From NCBI GenBank assembly GCA_023394415.1, contig JAEXAR010000023.1:1-44143 (forward strand): DNA of 44,143 nucleotides, read 5' to 3'. This DNA is from Bacteroidota bacterium (GTDB lineage Bacteria > Bacteroidota > Bacteroidia > Flavobacteriales > Weeksellaceae). Both the position numbers and the translations under genes were made by a program. Within the stretch, counting starts at the first letter, position 1, and the number at the start of each line of letters is the position of its first letter. Below the pieces are notes generated by a model. That model did no database searches. It worked only from the letters and a program-made list of their open reading frames with translations, and was not told the origin of the DNA. This document shows positions 8,565 to 17,485 of this stretch, in pieces.

Positions 8565-9803
8565 CTAATAACTGAATTTGAATTCTTCCAGATTTGGAGC
8601 ATAATTTTTTTTGCGATTTTTTTCGTACTCATAAAAGATTTTGCCAAGCCTTTTCATAAAAGGAAATCCAATGGTTTCGTAATCATATTTGTCATCATTC
8701 AATGTTTCATCTTTATTGCAGTAAATGGTTGCAGATAATAAAAATTCAATATTGCTATCAAAATCAGTAAAGTAAATTGAGTCGGTAAGCTGTCCGTAAG
8801 CATTCCCTACTTTGTTGAAAATACGGATATGTTTTGGTTTTTTATCTTTCTCAGCACCATAAAACAGAAACTTTGCAACCGCGTCGTATTTTTCTTTATC
8901 ATAAGTCGGAAAATGACTTTCCTGTGGAAACATCGACATATATTTCAAAAGAAATTTTCTGTCATCATCTGAAATTTTGAAACTTTTTGCAGAAGGAAAA
9001 ACAAGATTTTGAACTATTGAATGAAATTCATGTAAGGGCATTCTGTTCTTGCTTGAAAAATCCATAGGTTCGTTGACGAGTTTTCCGTTTTTGTAGTATG
9101 CTTTGCCAACTGAATCACTTCTGTCTTCAAAGTTAAATTTACTGATTTTTACCGGTTCAGAATAAATGGTTTTACCTTCTTTATCCAGAAATTTTACAGG
9201 ATTAGTTGCAGCATTTTCTTCATTAGTCAGGAAAATATTCAAACGGTGTCGAATTTGTGTTTGTTGATAACCTTTTTGGTGAAGTTGATGGTTGATGTAT
9301 TCCTGCCCTAAAAATTCATACAATCTGTTAAAAGACTCATTATCACTCACCAAAAGAATCTGCTTAATATAGTTTTCTAAGGTTGGATTATTGTTTTCTG
9401 ATTGAGGTTCTGTTGTAGTGGAGGTTTGTCCTGAAAATTCTGCCCCAAAATTAATAGTAGTGGTTCTGTTAATACCTTTATCTTTCAGTTCATTTAATCT
9501 TTGTAAAGTAAGTATTGTTAAAGGAAATTTTACCGTAGAAGCCGGATAAAAGTATTGATTATTAACATTGAATTCAAAATTTTTGAAATTGGGCTTGTTA
9601 TTCTCATTACGATTAATTTGGGTGTATATAATCTGTACTTTATATTGATCTTTTTTTCTTAAAATAGAAGAAAGTAGGGAGTCTTTTTCTAAAAATTCAA
9701 GAAAATCTTGATTGTTCTTCATCATTTTGGTTGCCGTTTTTTGGGTAGAACAGGAGTTTAAAGCTATTACAGTCAATATTAATAGAGCTAATTTCAGTTT
9801 CAT
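8565..9803 (-). CDS. Lipoprotein serine hydrolase of beta-lactamase/PBP fold
   Basis: A 412-aa predicted exported lipoprotein: hydrophobic signal MKLKLALLILTVIALNSC with lipobox LNSC. Class A-like motifs are present: SxxK as STVK (Ser89-Lys92) within FYPASTVKFPL, SDN at 153-155, and KVG (331-333) where beta-lactamases have KTG. At 412 aa it is much longer than a beta-lactamase, with a large insert between SDN and KVG. I see no clear omega-loop Glu. It is probably a DD-peptidase- or esterase-like hydrolase in the envelope rather than a resistance enzyme, but the substrate cannot be told from the sequence. Confidence 0.8.
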   Translation of the reverse strand: MKLKLALLILTVIALNSCSTQKTATKMMKNNQDFLEFLEKDSLLSSILRKKDQYKVQIIYTQINRNENNKPNFKNFEFNVNNQYFYPASTVKFPLTILTLQRLNELKDKGINRTTTINFGAEFSGQTSTTTEPQSENNNPTLENYIKQILLVSDNESFNRLYEFLGQEYINHQLHQKGYQQTQIRHRLNIFLTNEENAATNPVKFLDKEGKTIYSEPVKISKFNFEDRSDSVGKAYYKNGKLVNEPMDFSSKNRMPLHEFHSIVQNLVFPSAKSFKISDDDRKFLLKYMSMFPQESHFPTYDKEKYDAVAKFLFYGAEKDKKPKHIRIFNKVGNAYGQLTDSIYFTDFDSNIEFLLSATIYCNKDETLNDDKYDYETIGFPFMKRLGKIFYEYEKNRKKNYAPNLEEFKFSY

Positions 9804-9807
9804 AAAA

Positions 9808-9815
9808 CAAATATA
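9808..9815 (-). promoter_or_regulatory. Putative -7 box of the serine hydrolase gene
   Basis: On the minus strand the sequence TATATTTG matches the Bacteroidetes -7 consensus TAnnTTTG. Only four T residues separate it from the ATG at 9803, so a transcript from it would start at or next to the start codon. No good -33 TTG is seen at the usual distance. Confidence 0.5.
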
Positions 9816-9834
9816 ATCTGTTTTTAGATTGAAA

Positions 9835-9865
9835 TTGTAACCGCAGAAATTTATTATTAAATTTG
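9835..9865 (+). promoter_or_regulatory. Putative promoter of hutU
   Basis: TTG at 9835-9837 and TAAATTTG at 9858-9865, separated by 20 bp, match the Bacteroidetes -33/-7 promoter. The predicted transcript starts roughly 25 nt before the hutU ATG. Confidence 0.65.
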
Positions 9866-9895
9866 TGAACTTCGAGATATTTCAATACAATAACA

Positions 9896-11881
9896 ATGAC
9901 CTTTCAACAACAAATTCAGCAGGGAATTCCAAGCGAACTTCCACAAGTAAAAACTTACGAACCACAAATCAACCACGCACCAAAACGCAAAGAAATTTTG
10001 AATGACGAGGAAAAAAAACTCGCTCTGAAAAACGCTTTACGTTATTTCGAACCAAAATTTCACGCAGAATTGTTGCCGGAATTTAAAAAAGAACTGGAAG
10101 ATTTTGGAAGAATTTATATGTACCGATTTCGTCCGGATTACGAAATGAAAGCGCGTTCAATTTCCGAATATCCCGGAAAATCGGAGCAAGCGAAAGCGAT
10201 TATGTTGATGATTCAAAACAATTTGGATTATGCAGTTGCACAACATCCGCACGAACTCATTACCTACGGCGGAAATGGTGCAGTTTTCAGCAATTGGGCG
10301 CAATATCTTTTGACGATGAAATATCTGTCTGAAATGACGGATGAACAAACTTTGGTAATGTATTCTGGTCATCCTATGGGATTATTTCCTTCGCACAAAG
10401 ATGCACCGAGAGTGGTTGTGACGAACGGAATGATGATCCCGAATTATTCTAAACCCGATGATTGGGAAAAATTCAATGCTTTGGGCGTTTCACAATACGG
10501 ACAAATGACGGCGGGAAGTTATATGTATATTGGTCCGCAAGGAATTGTGCACGGAACGACGATTACCGTGCTCAATGCTTTCAGAAAAATCAATAAATCG
10601 CCGAAAGGTGGATTATTTGTCACTTCAGGTTTAGGCGGAATGTCCGGAGCGCAACCCAAAGCCGGAAATATTGCCGGTTGCATCACTGTTTGCGCAGAGG
10701 TGAATCCAAAAATTACTAAAATTCGTCACGAACAAAAATGGATTGATGAAATTCACGAAAATTTAGACGAATTGGTTTCACGAGTGCGAAAAGCGCAGGA
10801 AAACAATGAAACAGTTTCTTTGGCATATCTCGGAAATGTGGTGGAAGTTTGGGAGAAATTTGACCAAGAAAATCTTAAAATTGATATTGGTTCCGACCAA
10901 ACTTCGCTTCACAATCCTTGGGCAGGAGGTTATTATCCTGTCGGAATTTCGTTTGAAGATTCCAATAAAATGATGTCAGAACATCCAGAATTATTCAAGG
11001 AAAAAGTTCAGGAAAGTTTACGAAGACACGCTGCAGCCATCAATAAACACACCGAAAAAGGAACGTATTTCTTTGATTACGGAAATGCATTTTTGTTGGA
11101 AGCAAGTAGAGCAGGAGCCGATGTAATGTCGGAGAATCCAACTTTGGGCAGAGAATTCAAATACCCAAGTTATGTTCAGGATATTATGGGACCAATGTGT
11201 TTTGATTACGGTTTTGGTCCTTTTCGTTGGGTTTGTACGAGCGGAAAACCGGAAGATTTGCAAAAAACAGATGACATCGCTTGTGAAGTTTTAGAAGAAT
11301 TGATGAAAAATTCTCCTTTGGAAATTCAGCAACAGATGCAGGACAATATTACTTGGATTAAAGGAGCGCAGGAAAATAATTTGGTAGTCGGTTCGCAAGC
11401 CAGAATTCTCTACGCCGATGCAGAAGGACGAATGAAAATTGCAGAAAAATTTAATCAAGCCATAAAAAATGGAGAAATTGGTCCGGTTGTGCTCGGTCGC
11501 GACCATCACGATGTTTCAGGAACAGATTCGCCTTATCGAGAAACTTCCAATATTTACGACGGCTCCAGATTTACAGCAGATATGGCAATTCACAATGTGA
11601 TTGGCGACAGTTTCCGTGGGGCGACCTGGGTTTCTATTCACAATGGAGGTGGAGTTGGTTGGGGAGAAGTGATTAACGGAGGTTTCGGAATGCTTTTGGA
11701 TGGTTCTGAAGATGCAGATAGAAGATTAAAATCAATGCTTTTTTGGGATGTAAACAATGGAATTTCCAGAAGAAGTTGGGCAAGAAACGAAGGGGCAATT
11801 TTTGCCATAAAACGCGCAATGGAAGTTGAACCGAATTTGAAAGTGACGCTGCCGAATTTTGTGGATGAAAATTTATTTTAA
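9896..11881 (+). CDS. hutU: Urocanate hydratase, long (animal-type) form
   Basis: A 661-aa enzyme converting urocanate to imidazolone propionate, the second step of histidine degradation, with tightly bound NAD+. Family stretches include TYGGNGAVFSNWAQ, SGHPMGLFPSH, QYGQMTAGSYMYIGPQGIVH, GPFRWVCTSG, VVLGRDHHDVSGTDSPYRET and GATWVSIHNGGGVGWGE. It is about 100 residues longer than the Pseudomonas-type enzyme and resembles the long form of Bacteroidetes and animals. At the position where I recall the Pseudomonas enzyme having ARICWVG with its reactive Cys, this protein reads ARILYAD. No other hut gene is in the window. Confidence 0.95.
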   Translation: MTFQQQIQQGIPSELPQVKTYEPQINHAPKRKEILNDEEKKLALKNALRYFEPKFHAELLPEFKKELEDFGRIYMYRFRPDYEMKARSISEYPGKSEQAKAIMLMIQNNLDYAVAQHPHELITYGGNGAVFSNWAQYLLTMKYLSEMTDEQTLVMYSGHPMGLFPSHKDAPRVVVTNGMMIPNYSKPDDWEKFNALGVSQYGQMTAGSYMYIGPQGIVHGTTITVLNAFRKINKSPKGGLFVTSGLGGMSGAQPKAGNIAGCITVCAEVNPKITKIRHEQKWIDEIHENLDELVSRVRKAQENNETVSLAYLGNVVEVWEKFDQENLKIDIGSDQTSLHNPWAGGYYPVGISFEDSNKMMSEHPELFKEKVQESLRRHAAAINKHTEKGTYFFDYGNAFLLEASRAGADVMSENPTLGREFKYPSYVQDIMGPMCFDYGFGPFRWVCTSGKPEDLQKTDDIACEVLEELMKNSPLEIQQQMQDNITWIKGAQENNLVVGSQARILYADAEGRMKIAEKFNQAIKNGEIGPVVLGRDHHDVSGTDSPYRETSNIYDGSRFTADMAIHNVIGDSFRGATWVSIHNGGGVGWGEVINGGFGMLLDGSEDADRRLKSMLFWDVNNGISRRSWARNEGAIFAIKRAMEVEPNLKVTLPNFVDENLF

Positions 11882-11893
11882 TTTAGAATATAA

Positions 11894-12259
11894 ATGAACA
11901 TCTATAACCAATTTACAGCAATTACTTTTTTTGTTATTTTGATAATTCTCATTATAGCATTTTTTCTTGTATTAAAATTTAAAAAAGGAAAAATAAATGA
12001 GATTTGGAATGTTTGGATATTCATCATTTCAATTGTAATTACGTGTTTATTTGGATTCTATCAAGAAGAGTATTGTTCGGGAATGTATTGTGGAAGACGT
12101 TATGGTTTTCCAAGACAAATCTTTGAAATGGCTCATTATATTGGAAAAGACCAAGTTGATGTAAGAGTAATGTCTAAAGTATATTGGGACTACTTTTTAC
12201 AAAATTTTTTATTGATTTACTTTATATTTAACACCTTTAGAATCTTATTTAAAAAATGA
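11894..12259 (+). CDS. Small membrane protein of unknown function
   Basis: A 121-aa protein I do not recognise. It has three hydrophobic segments (ITFFVILIILIIAFFLVL near the N-terminus, WIFIISIVITCLFGF in the middle, FLLIYFIFNTF near the end) and a Cys-containing loop (EEYCSGMYCGRRYG). It starts 12 nt after hutU stops, and its TGA overlaps the next gene's ATG (ATGA), so it is probably translated from a shared message. Confidence 0.7.
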   Translation: MNIYNQFTAITFFVILIILIIAFFLVLKFKKGKINEIWNVWIFIISIVITCLFGFYQEEYCSGMYCGRRYGFPRQIFEMAHYIGKDQVDVRVMSKVYWDYFLQNFLLIYFIFNTFRILFKK

Positions 12260-12681
12260 AAAAACTACAATTTACCATCGAAATTAATGCTTCTAAAGAA
12301 AAAGTGTGGGATGCACTTTGGCAAGACCAAAATTACAGAAATTGGACTTCGGTTTTTCATGAAGGTTCTCACTATGAATCTGATTTTCAAGAAGGGAGTG
12401 AAATTCTTTTTCTAGGGCCAGAAAAAAGTGGAATGTATGCTATAATAGAAAAATTAGTTCCCAACGAAAAAATGTATTTTCTGCATCTTGGCGAATATAA
12501 AAACGGTGAAAAACAAGAGGGAACTTTTGGTAAAGATGCAATAGAACGATACGACTTGGTGGAAAAAGAAGGCAAAACTGAACTTACAGTTACGATGAAT
12601 GTTCCCGAAGATTATATCCCGTATTTTGCTGAAACTTTCCCAAATGCTTTGGGAAAAGTGAAAGAATTGGCAGAAAAGTAA
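12256..12681 (+). CDS. SRPBCC/AHSA1-like domain protein
   Basis: A 141-aa START/AHSA1-like fold protein: N-terminal EINASKEKVWDALWQDQNYRNW is the typical SRPBCC opening, and the C-terminal helix is AETFPNALGKVKELAEK. These proteins bind hydrophobic ligands or act as co-chaperone-like modules; the ligand is unknown. The ATG overlaps the preceding stop. It is an intact relative of the amber-interrupted gene at 34945-35364, which helps define that lesion (FLGP here against F-stop-GE there). Confidence 0.85.
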   Translation: MKKLQFTIEINASKEKVWDALWQDQNYRNWTSVFHEGSHYESDFQEGSEILFLGPEKSGMYAIIEKLVPNEKMYFLHLGEYKNGEKQEGTFGKDAIERYDLVEKEGKTELTVTMNVPEDYIPYFAETFPNALGKVKELAEK

Positions 12682-12690
12682 TTTTTTAGA

Positions 12691-12716
12691 TTGGTTTTCC
12701 AACCTTTTTCTTTTTC
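12691..12716 (+). terminator. Possible terminator after the SRPBCC gene
   Basis: TTGGTTTTCCAACC can fold as a very short hairpin and is followed by the T-rich tract TTTTTCTTTTTC. The stem is only 4-5 bp, so this is tentative. Confidence 0.35.
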
Positions 12717-12743
12717 AGTTCATCTATAATAACAAGTTTGAAT

Positions 12744-13309
12744 ATGAAAATTACGATACCAAAACCATGTCACGAAAACTGGGATTTGATGACACCTACA
12801 GAACAAGGTAGATTTTGCGCAGTTTGTATCAAAGTAGTGCGAGATTTTACAGAATGTATTATGATGAAATTTATAAAGAACTTTCTAATAATAAGAAGGT
12901 TTGTGGCAGATTTACAGGTGATCAATTAAATCAGAATTTAAGATTTTTAGCCCTTAAAAGTTTTGTAATTGGGCTTTTACTTGCAGGAAATTCATTTTCA
13001 GCTCAAAACTTAAGTGGAAATGATTCTAAAAAAATAGATTTTAAAAAAGGAATTAAAGGTATTTCTGAAATTAACAATGCGGTTCACAGAGATTATTTTT
13101 TAGGTATGCCAAGTGCTGAAATGTTAGAAAACTCTCAACCAGTTATTGTTTTAAATAATAAAAAAATTTCAGAAGAAAAAATGATGTTACTAAAATCCGA
13201 AACGATTGAAAGTGTTAATATTCTAATTGGTGACGAAGCTAAAAAATATGGTAAAAGAGGAATAGAATACGGTGCAATCATCATCACTTCAAAGAAAAAT
13301 AATTTTTAA
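12744..13309 (+). pseudogene. Frameshifted Cys-motif/TonB-plug-like membrane protein
   Basis: Two overlapping frames read as one protein. The first, from the ATG at 12744, gives MKITIPKPCHENWDLMTP and GRFCAVCIKVVRDFT, a Cys-containing N-terminal module common in Flavobacteria. At about 12846-12870 the homology jumps to the +2 frame, giving DEIYKELSNNKKVCGRF, then a membrane helix (FVIGLLLAGNSF) and a C-terminal plug-like module (PVIVLNNKKISEEKMMLL; IESVNILIGDEAKKYG; GAIIITSKKN). One deleted nucleotide explains the shift. No X-XXY-YYZ slippery heptamer is visible at the junction, so a mutation or sequencing error is likelier than programmed frameshifting. A TonB-dependent receptor follows. Confidence 0.75.
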
Positions 13310-13334
13310 CTTCTCACTTTTGAGAAGTTTTTTT
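13308..13334 (+). terminator. Rho-independent terminator
   Basis: AACTTCTC and GAGAAGTT form an 8-bp stem with a 6-nt loop, followed by seven T residues. It lies at the stop of the frameshifted gene and separates it from the TonB-dependent receptor. Confidence 0.85.
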
Positions 13335-13387
13335 GTTTGAAATAGAAAATTTAAATCAAAGATTTATGGGTTTTGTTTCTCAAAGAT

Positions 13388-13395
13388 TATTTTTG
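13388..13395 (+). promoter_or_regulatory. Putative -7 box of the TonB-dependent receptor gene
   Basis: TATTTTTG matches TAnnTTTG and lies 13 nt before the ATG at 13409. No -33 TTG is seen at the standard distance. Confidence 0.45.
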
Positions 13396-13408
13396 TAAAA
13401 AAAATAAG

Positions 13409-15793
13409 ATGAAACTGAAATTCTCTTTTTTCCTTATTCTTTTCTCTTTATTCTCAATGGCTCAAGTTGGTTCTGTAACCATCAATGTTTTTGATGAATT
13501 TTCTAAAAAACCAATCACTGCAACGATAAAAACTCAAAATTTTGAACAAACTTTTTCAGGAAACGGAAGTGTTTCAGTTACAGATTTAATGTCTGGGAAT
13601 TACAATTTCGAAATCTCTTCAGAAGGTTATGATGTTGGTTTTCTGAATGATATCAACATAGTCCCGAATCAAAATCTTACTTTTTCTATCGGATTAAATA
13701 AATCTGCCAAACAAATTCAGGAAGTTACTTTAACTAAAAAATTATACAAAACTACGGCTGAAAGTCCGATTTCTTTACGAAATATAACTGCGGAAGAAGT
13801 GCAAAAAAATGCAGGTTCTAACCGAGATATCTCCAAAGCAATTTTAAGTTTGCCCGGAGTTGGAAGCACAGCAACCTTCCGAAACGATATTTTTATTCGT
13901 GGTGGTAGCTCTGCAGAAAACAAATTCTATATCGATGGGATTGAGGTTCCTGTGATCAACCATTTTCAAACACAAGGTGCAAGTGGAGGTCCACGAGGAT
14001 TGATTACTATTGATTTTATTAAAGATGTAGACTTGTATAGTGGTGCATTTCCTGCGAAGAGAAACGGTACACTTTCTTCGCTTTTTGAGTTTAATCTTAA
14101 GCAAGCGAGAAAGGATAAAATGGGATACAAAGCTGTTATCGGTTTGGATGATATGCAATTGATGATGGATGGTCCTTTAAGCAAAGATCAATCTTGGAGC
14201 GGATTATTTTCAGTAAGAAAATCAAATCTTCAGTTGCTGTTCAAAGCGATTGGTTTACCGTTTCTGCCGTCATATTATGACACGACTTTCAAGGTTTCCA
14301 AGAAATTCAAAAGCGGTGACGAACTCTATTTCATCGGCTTAGGAGCAATAGATGAATTTAAATTTAATGAAAAAGCAGAACCCACACTCTATAATCTTAC
14401 TTTAATTGAGCGACTTCCTGTTGCACCACAATGGAATTATACATTTGGTGCAGGCTACAGACATTTGGTAAATAATGGAAACTGGCTTTTTACTTGGAGC
14501 AGAAATATGTTGGATAATAAAGCCACCAAGTATTACAGAAATATTGAAGTTAAAGAAAATTTGCTTACCTATTATCATTCACAAGAAAGCGAAAACAAAA
14601 TTCGTATCGATCGAAATTTTCGTTTAGGCGATTACCAATTCAGTTCGGGAGCTAATGTTAATTTTGCTAGATATTTTAATGATTCTTTTTTAAGAATTGT
14701 GACACAAAGTGGTGCTGTTCTAGATAATTATCAATCTGAAATAAATCTTTCACAATACGGATTTTATCTACAAACTTCGAAGAAGTTTGCTGAAGATAAA
14801 TTGGAAGTTTCAGGAGGTTTTAGATTGGATGGTAGTGATTACTCTGACAAAACATCCAATCCTTTGGAGCAGTTTTCCCCAAGAATTTCGATGAAATACA
14901 AACTTACTGATCAATTTGCTTTGAATTTGAATTCCGGAATTTACTTTATGTTGCCATCTTATACGGCTTTAGGCTTCATCGAAAATGGTAATTTCATCAA
15001 TAAAAATAGTTTAAAATATATTCAGAATTCGCAAGTGGTAGGTGGAGTAGAATATAACGGCAAAAACAATCTTCGCATCACGGCAGAAACTTATTACAAA
15101 AAATATAAAAATTATCCGTTCTCATTACGGAACAGAATTTCTCTTGCAAATATAGGTGGTGATTTCGGTGTAGTGGGTGCAGAACCTTTAGACAGTAGAG
15201 GAGTAGGAGAAACGTACGGTTTTGAAATTCTGGCGCAGAAAAGAACCACTAACGATTTCTACGGAATTGCTTCCTACACTTTCGGGCAATCGAAGTTTAG
15301 TGATATAAATGGTGATTTAAAGCCTTCAAGTTGGGACAGCAGACATATTCTATCTTTAACTGCCGGAAAATACTTTAAAAGAAACTGGAATATCGGAGCA
15401 AGGTTCAGAATGCAGAGTGGACTCCCAGAAACGCCTTACAATATTACCCAAAGCCAATTGGTAAATGTTTGGAACATCGCTAATTCACCTGTTTATGATT
15501 ACGGTTTTCTAAACACCTTGCGCGGAAACTTAGTTCATCAACTCGACATCAGAGCGGAGAAAAAATGGATTTTCAACAAATGGCAAATGACTTTTTATGT
15601 AGATGTGGTGAATGCTTACGGTTCTAAAAATCCAAGTTTACTTCCGGTAATTGCTTTGGAGCGTGATGCTAATGGAAATGGAATTATTACCAATCCTAAT
15701 GCTCCACAAAATCAGCAAACTTATCAACTTAATTTTGGTGAGGCAGATAAAACAACGCCACTGCCATATTTTGGGTTTATCATTGAATTTTAG
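13409..15793 (+). CDS. TonB-dependent receptor with carboxypeptidase-like regulatory domain
   Basis: A 794-aa outer-membrane protein. I start it at the ATG at 13409 (MKLKFSFFLILFSLFSMAQ, a signal peptide); the frame extends upstream only through a TTG. A carboxypeptidase-D regulatory-like beta-sandwich (about residues 22-100) is followed by the plug (ISKAILSLPGV, DIFIRGGSSAENKFYIDG) and a long beta-barrel ending in YFGFIIEF with a terminal Phe, as outer-membrane beta-barrels do. No SusD partner is adjacent, so it is not a typical polysaccharide-utilisation SusC. The substrate is unknown. Its 3' end overlaps the convergent S41 gene by 14 nt. Confidence 0.92.
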   Translation: MKLKFSFFLILFSLFSMAQVGSVTINVFDEFSKKPITATIKTQNFEQTFSGNGSVSVTDLMSGNYNFEISSEGYDVGFLNDINIVPNQNLTFSIGLNKSAKQIQEVTLTKKLYKTTAESPISLRNITAEEVQKNAGSNRDISKAILSLPGVGSTATFRNDIFIRGGSSAENKFYIDGIEVPVINHFQTQGASGGPRGLITIDFIKDVDLYSGAFPAKRNGTLSSLFEFNLKQARKDKMGYKAVIGLDDMQLMMDGPLSKDQSWSGLFSVRKSNLQLLFKAIGLPFLPSYYDTTFKVSKKFKSGDELYFIGLGAIDEFKFNEKAEPTLYNLTLIERLPVAPQWNYTFGAGYRHLVNNGNWLFTWSRNMLDNKATKYYRNIEVKENLLTYYHSQESENKIRIDRNFRLGDYQFSSGANVNFARYFNDSFLRIVTQSGAVLDNYQSEINLSQYGFYLQTSKKFAEDKLEVSGGFRLDGSDYSDKTSNPLEQFSPRISMKYKLTDQFALNLNSGIYFMLPSYTALGFIENGNFINKNSLKYIQNSQVVGGVEYNGKNNLRITAETYYKKYKNYPFSLRNRISLANIGGDFGVVGAEPLDSRGVGETYGFEILAQKRTTNDFYGIASYTFGQSKFSDINGDLKPSSWDSRHILSLTAGKYFKRNWNIGARFRMQSGLPETPYNITQSQLVNVWNIANSPVYDYGFLNTLRGNLVHQLDIRAEKKWIFNKWQMTFYVDVVNAYGSKNPSLLPVIALERDANGNGIITNPNAPQNQQTYQLNFGEADKTTPLPYFGFIIEF

Positions 15794-17330
15794 AGGATTT
15801 TATTTCTTCGATAACCTTTTTTAACTGCACGTCGTCTTTTTTTACCACTTGTTCCAATGACGGAATAATTTCAACTTGGGGAAAGACGCCGTGCATTTTC
15901 TTATCCGGTGTTATTTTAGGTTCAATATACATCAATCCTATAGGCAATTGAAGTTTCGAGTTGGGAAGTTTCTCGGTAGAATATTGTCCGGCAACGGTAG
16001 CATCATTAGCACCACCGGTTTCCTCACCTATAATTTTGGCTCTTTTTTCAAATTTCAATTTCGAGGCAAGTGTAGATGAGGCTGAAAAGCTGCTGCCATT
16101 TACCAAAACAAAAATCTTTCCGGTAAAGGCATTTTTCTTTGGTTTTTTAGGATACACCAATTGCGAACCGCGAAGAATAAATTTCTCATTTTTTTTCTTC
16201 ACCGCAAATGCACTGGTAAAATAATAAAATGGATAAAAAATAGCCGCAACAGGCTTAATAAACTTCGGAAAATTGGTAAAGTAATCTGCGTGAATCATAG
16301 ATGTTCTGCTGCTTACTTCAATATCATTAATCAATCGGAAACGTTTTTCGTTACTCAAATAAGAATAAAGATTATGAATTTCTGCAAGGGAACCGCCAAG
16401 ATTGTCGCGTACATCCAAAATAAGGTAATCAGATCCTTTTTCATTAATTTTTTTGAAGGTCTCCCTATAAAATTTTCTTGATTTTGTGCCGGAAAAGGTT
16501 TTGATTTTTACATGGGCAATATCATGTTCTTTATCGTAAAAATGAAGTACTCTGTTGAAAGATTTCGTTTGGGGATTGTAGTCTCGCGTTCGTTTTTCTT
16601 CAGTGTCTTTTTTATCTTTTTTCTCTTCCTTCTTTTCTTTTTTGGTTTTGTAAACACGTTTTAAGGTTACATTTTTTAATTCTTCACCGTATTTCGTTTT
16701 CAGATTTGCGCTATCAAGGTAGCCGTGATCTATGGTATAAAGTGTTGCCCATCGTCTTGCCAAAGCATAATTATGATAGGTGGTATTATAACCGTCACTC
16801 ACCATTAGAGGAAGATATTTTTTGATCAAATCTTTAGCTGAAGTTCCGTTAACTTCCAGAATTTCAGTTCCGGGTTTTAAGTTGTGGAGGTTTTCCGGAT
16901 TGTTTTTGATGTATATTTTATCATCCTCCACATAGTAATTGAATTGCGAAAATAGACCTTTCTGAGCTTCAAGTTTTTTCTGTTCTTTCTTTGTCAGTTT
17001 CTTTGATAGCGGTCTCAACTGTAGATGTCCCTGTCTTACTTCACCAATTACTGGCGCCAGTTTCAGATAAAAATCATTCGGTTTTAGAGGTTTTGTAATG
17101 GTTTGTTTTAGAGAATCGAATTTATAATCTAATTGTTCTTTTGCAATGTAATCGTATAGATGAGGATGAAGTTTCTGAAGTTTTGTATAAGCGAAATCGG
17201 CATCGTCTTTCAAAAGTTCAGGCACAATCTCTTTTTCAATATGAGCATTGTATTTCTTTATAGAAATGCAGGAATTAAGCACAATTAATAACATCGCCAG
17301 ACTTATGTGTAGTAGGAATTGTTTTCGCAT
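15780..17330 (-). CDS. S41-family peptidase, lipoprotein
   Basis: A 516-aa predicted C-terminal-processing-type serine protease. I start it at the ATG at 17330, which gives a lipoprotein signal ending LIVLNSC; the open frame further upstream adds 23 unlikely residues. A charged Lys/Glu-rich linker lies near residues 240-270. The S41 core includes YLILDVRDNLGGSLAEIH and the nucleophile region LVNGSSFSASS, followed by IGEETGGAND. A PDZ-like segment (LKPGTEILEVNGTSAKDL) precedes it. Tail-to-tail overlap with the TonB receptor gene is 14 nt. The target protein is unknown. Confidence 0.88.
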   Translation of the reverse strand: MRKQFLLHISLAMLLIVLNSCISIKKYNAHIEKEIVPELLKDDADFAYTKLQKLHPHLYDYIAKEQLDYKFDSLKQTITKPLKPNDFYLKLAPVIGEVRQGHLQLRPLSKKLTKKEQKKLEAQKGLFSQFNYYVEDDKIYIKNNPENLHNLKPGTEILEVNGTSAKDLIKKYLPLMVSDGYNTTYHNYALARRWATLYTIDHGYLDSANLKTKYGEELKNVTLKRVYKTKKEKKEEKKDKKDTEEKRTRDYNPQTKSFNRVLHFYDKEHDIAHVKIKTFSGTKSRKFYRETFKKINEKGSDYLILDVRDNLGGSLAEIHNLYSYLSNEKRFRLINDIEVSSRTSMIHADYFTNFPKFIKPVAAIFYPFYYFTSAFAVKKKNEKFILRGSQLVYPKKPKKNAFTGKIFVLVNGSSFSASSTLASKLKFEKRAKIIGEETGGANDATVAGQYSTEKLPNSKLQLPIGLMYIEPKITPDKKMHGVFPQVEIIPSLEQVVKKDDVQLKKVIEEIKSSKIQ

Positions 17331-17346
17331 TAAAAAATGTTTGTAA

Positions 17347-17354
17347 CAAAAATA
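17347..17354 (-). promoter_or_regulatory. Putative -7 box of the S41 peptidase gene
   Basis: Minus-strand TATTTTTG, 16 nt before the ATG at 17330, matches TAnnTTTG and supports that start choice. Confidence 0.45.
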
Positions 17355-17485
17355 AGAATCAATTACAAACGATTTATAAGTTAAAGAATAAAAGCTCATA
17401 TTTACTTTTTAATCATTGAAAAACGTATTTAAAAATCATGTAACAAAAATTTATTTTCTTTACTAACTCATCAGAAAACGACTTA

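Noticed and set aside
12840..12875. Programmed -1 frameshift in the Cys-motif/plug gene
   Set aside because: No X-XXY-YYZ slippery heptamer is seen in the zero frame near the junction, and no strong downstream stem was noticed.
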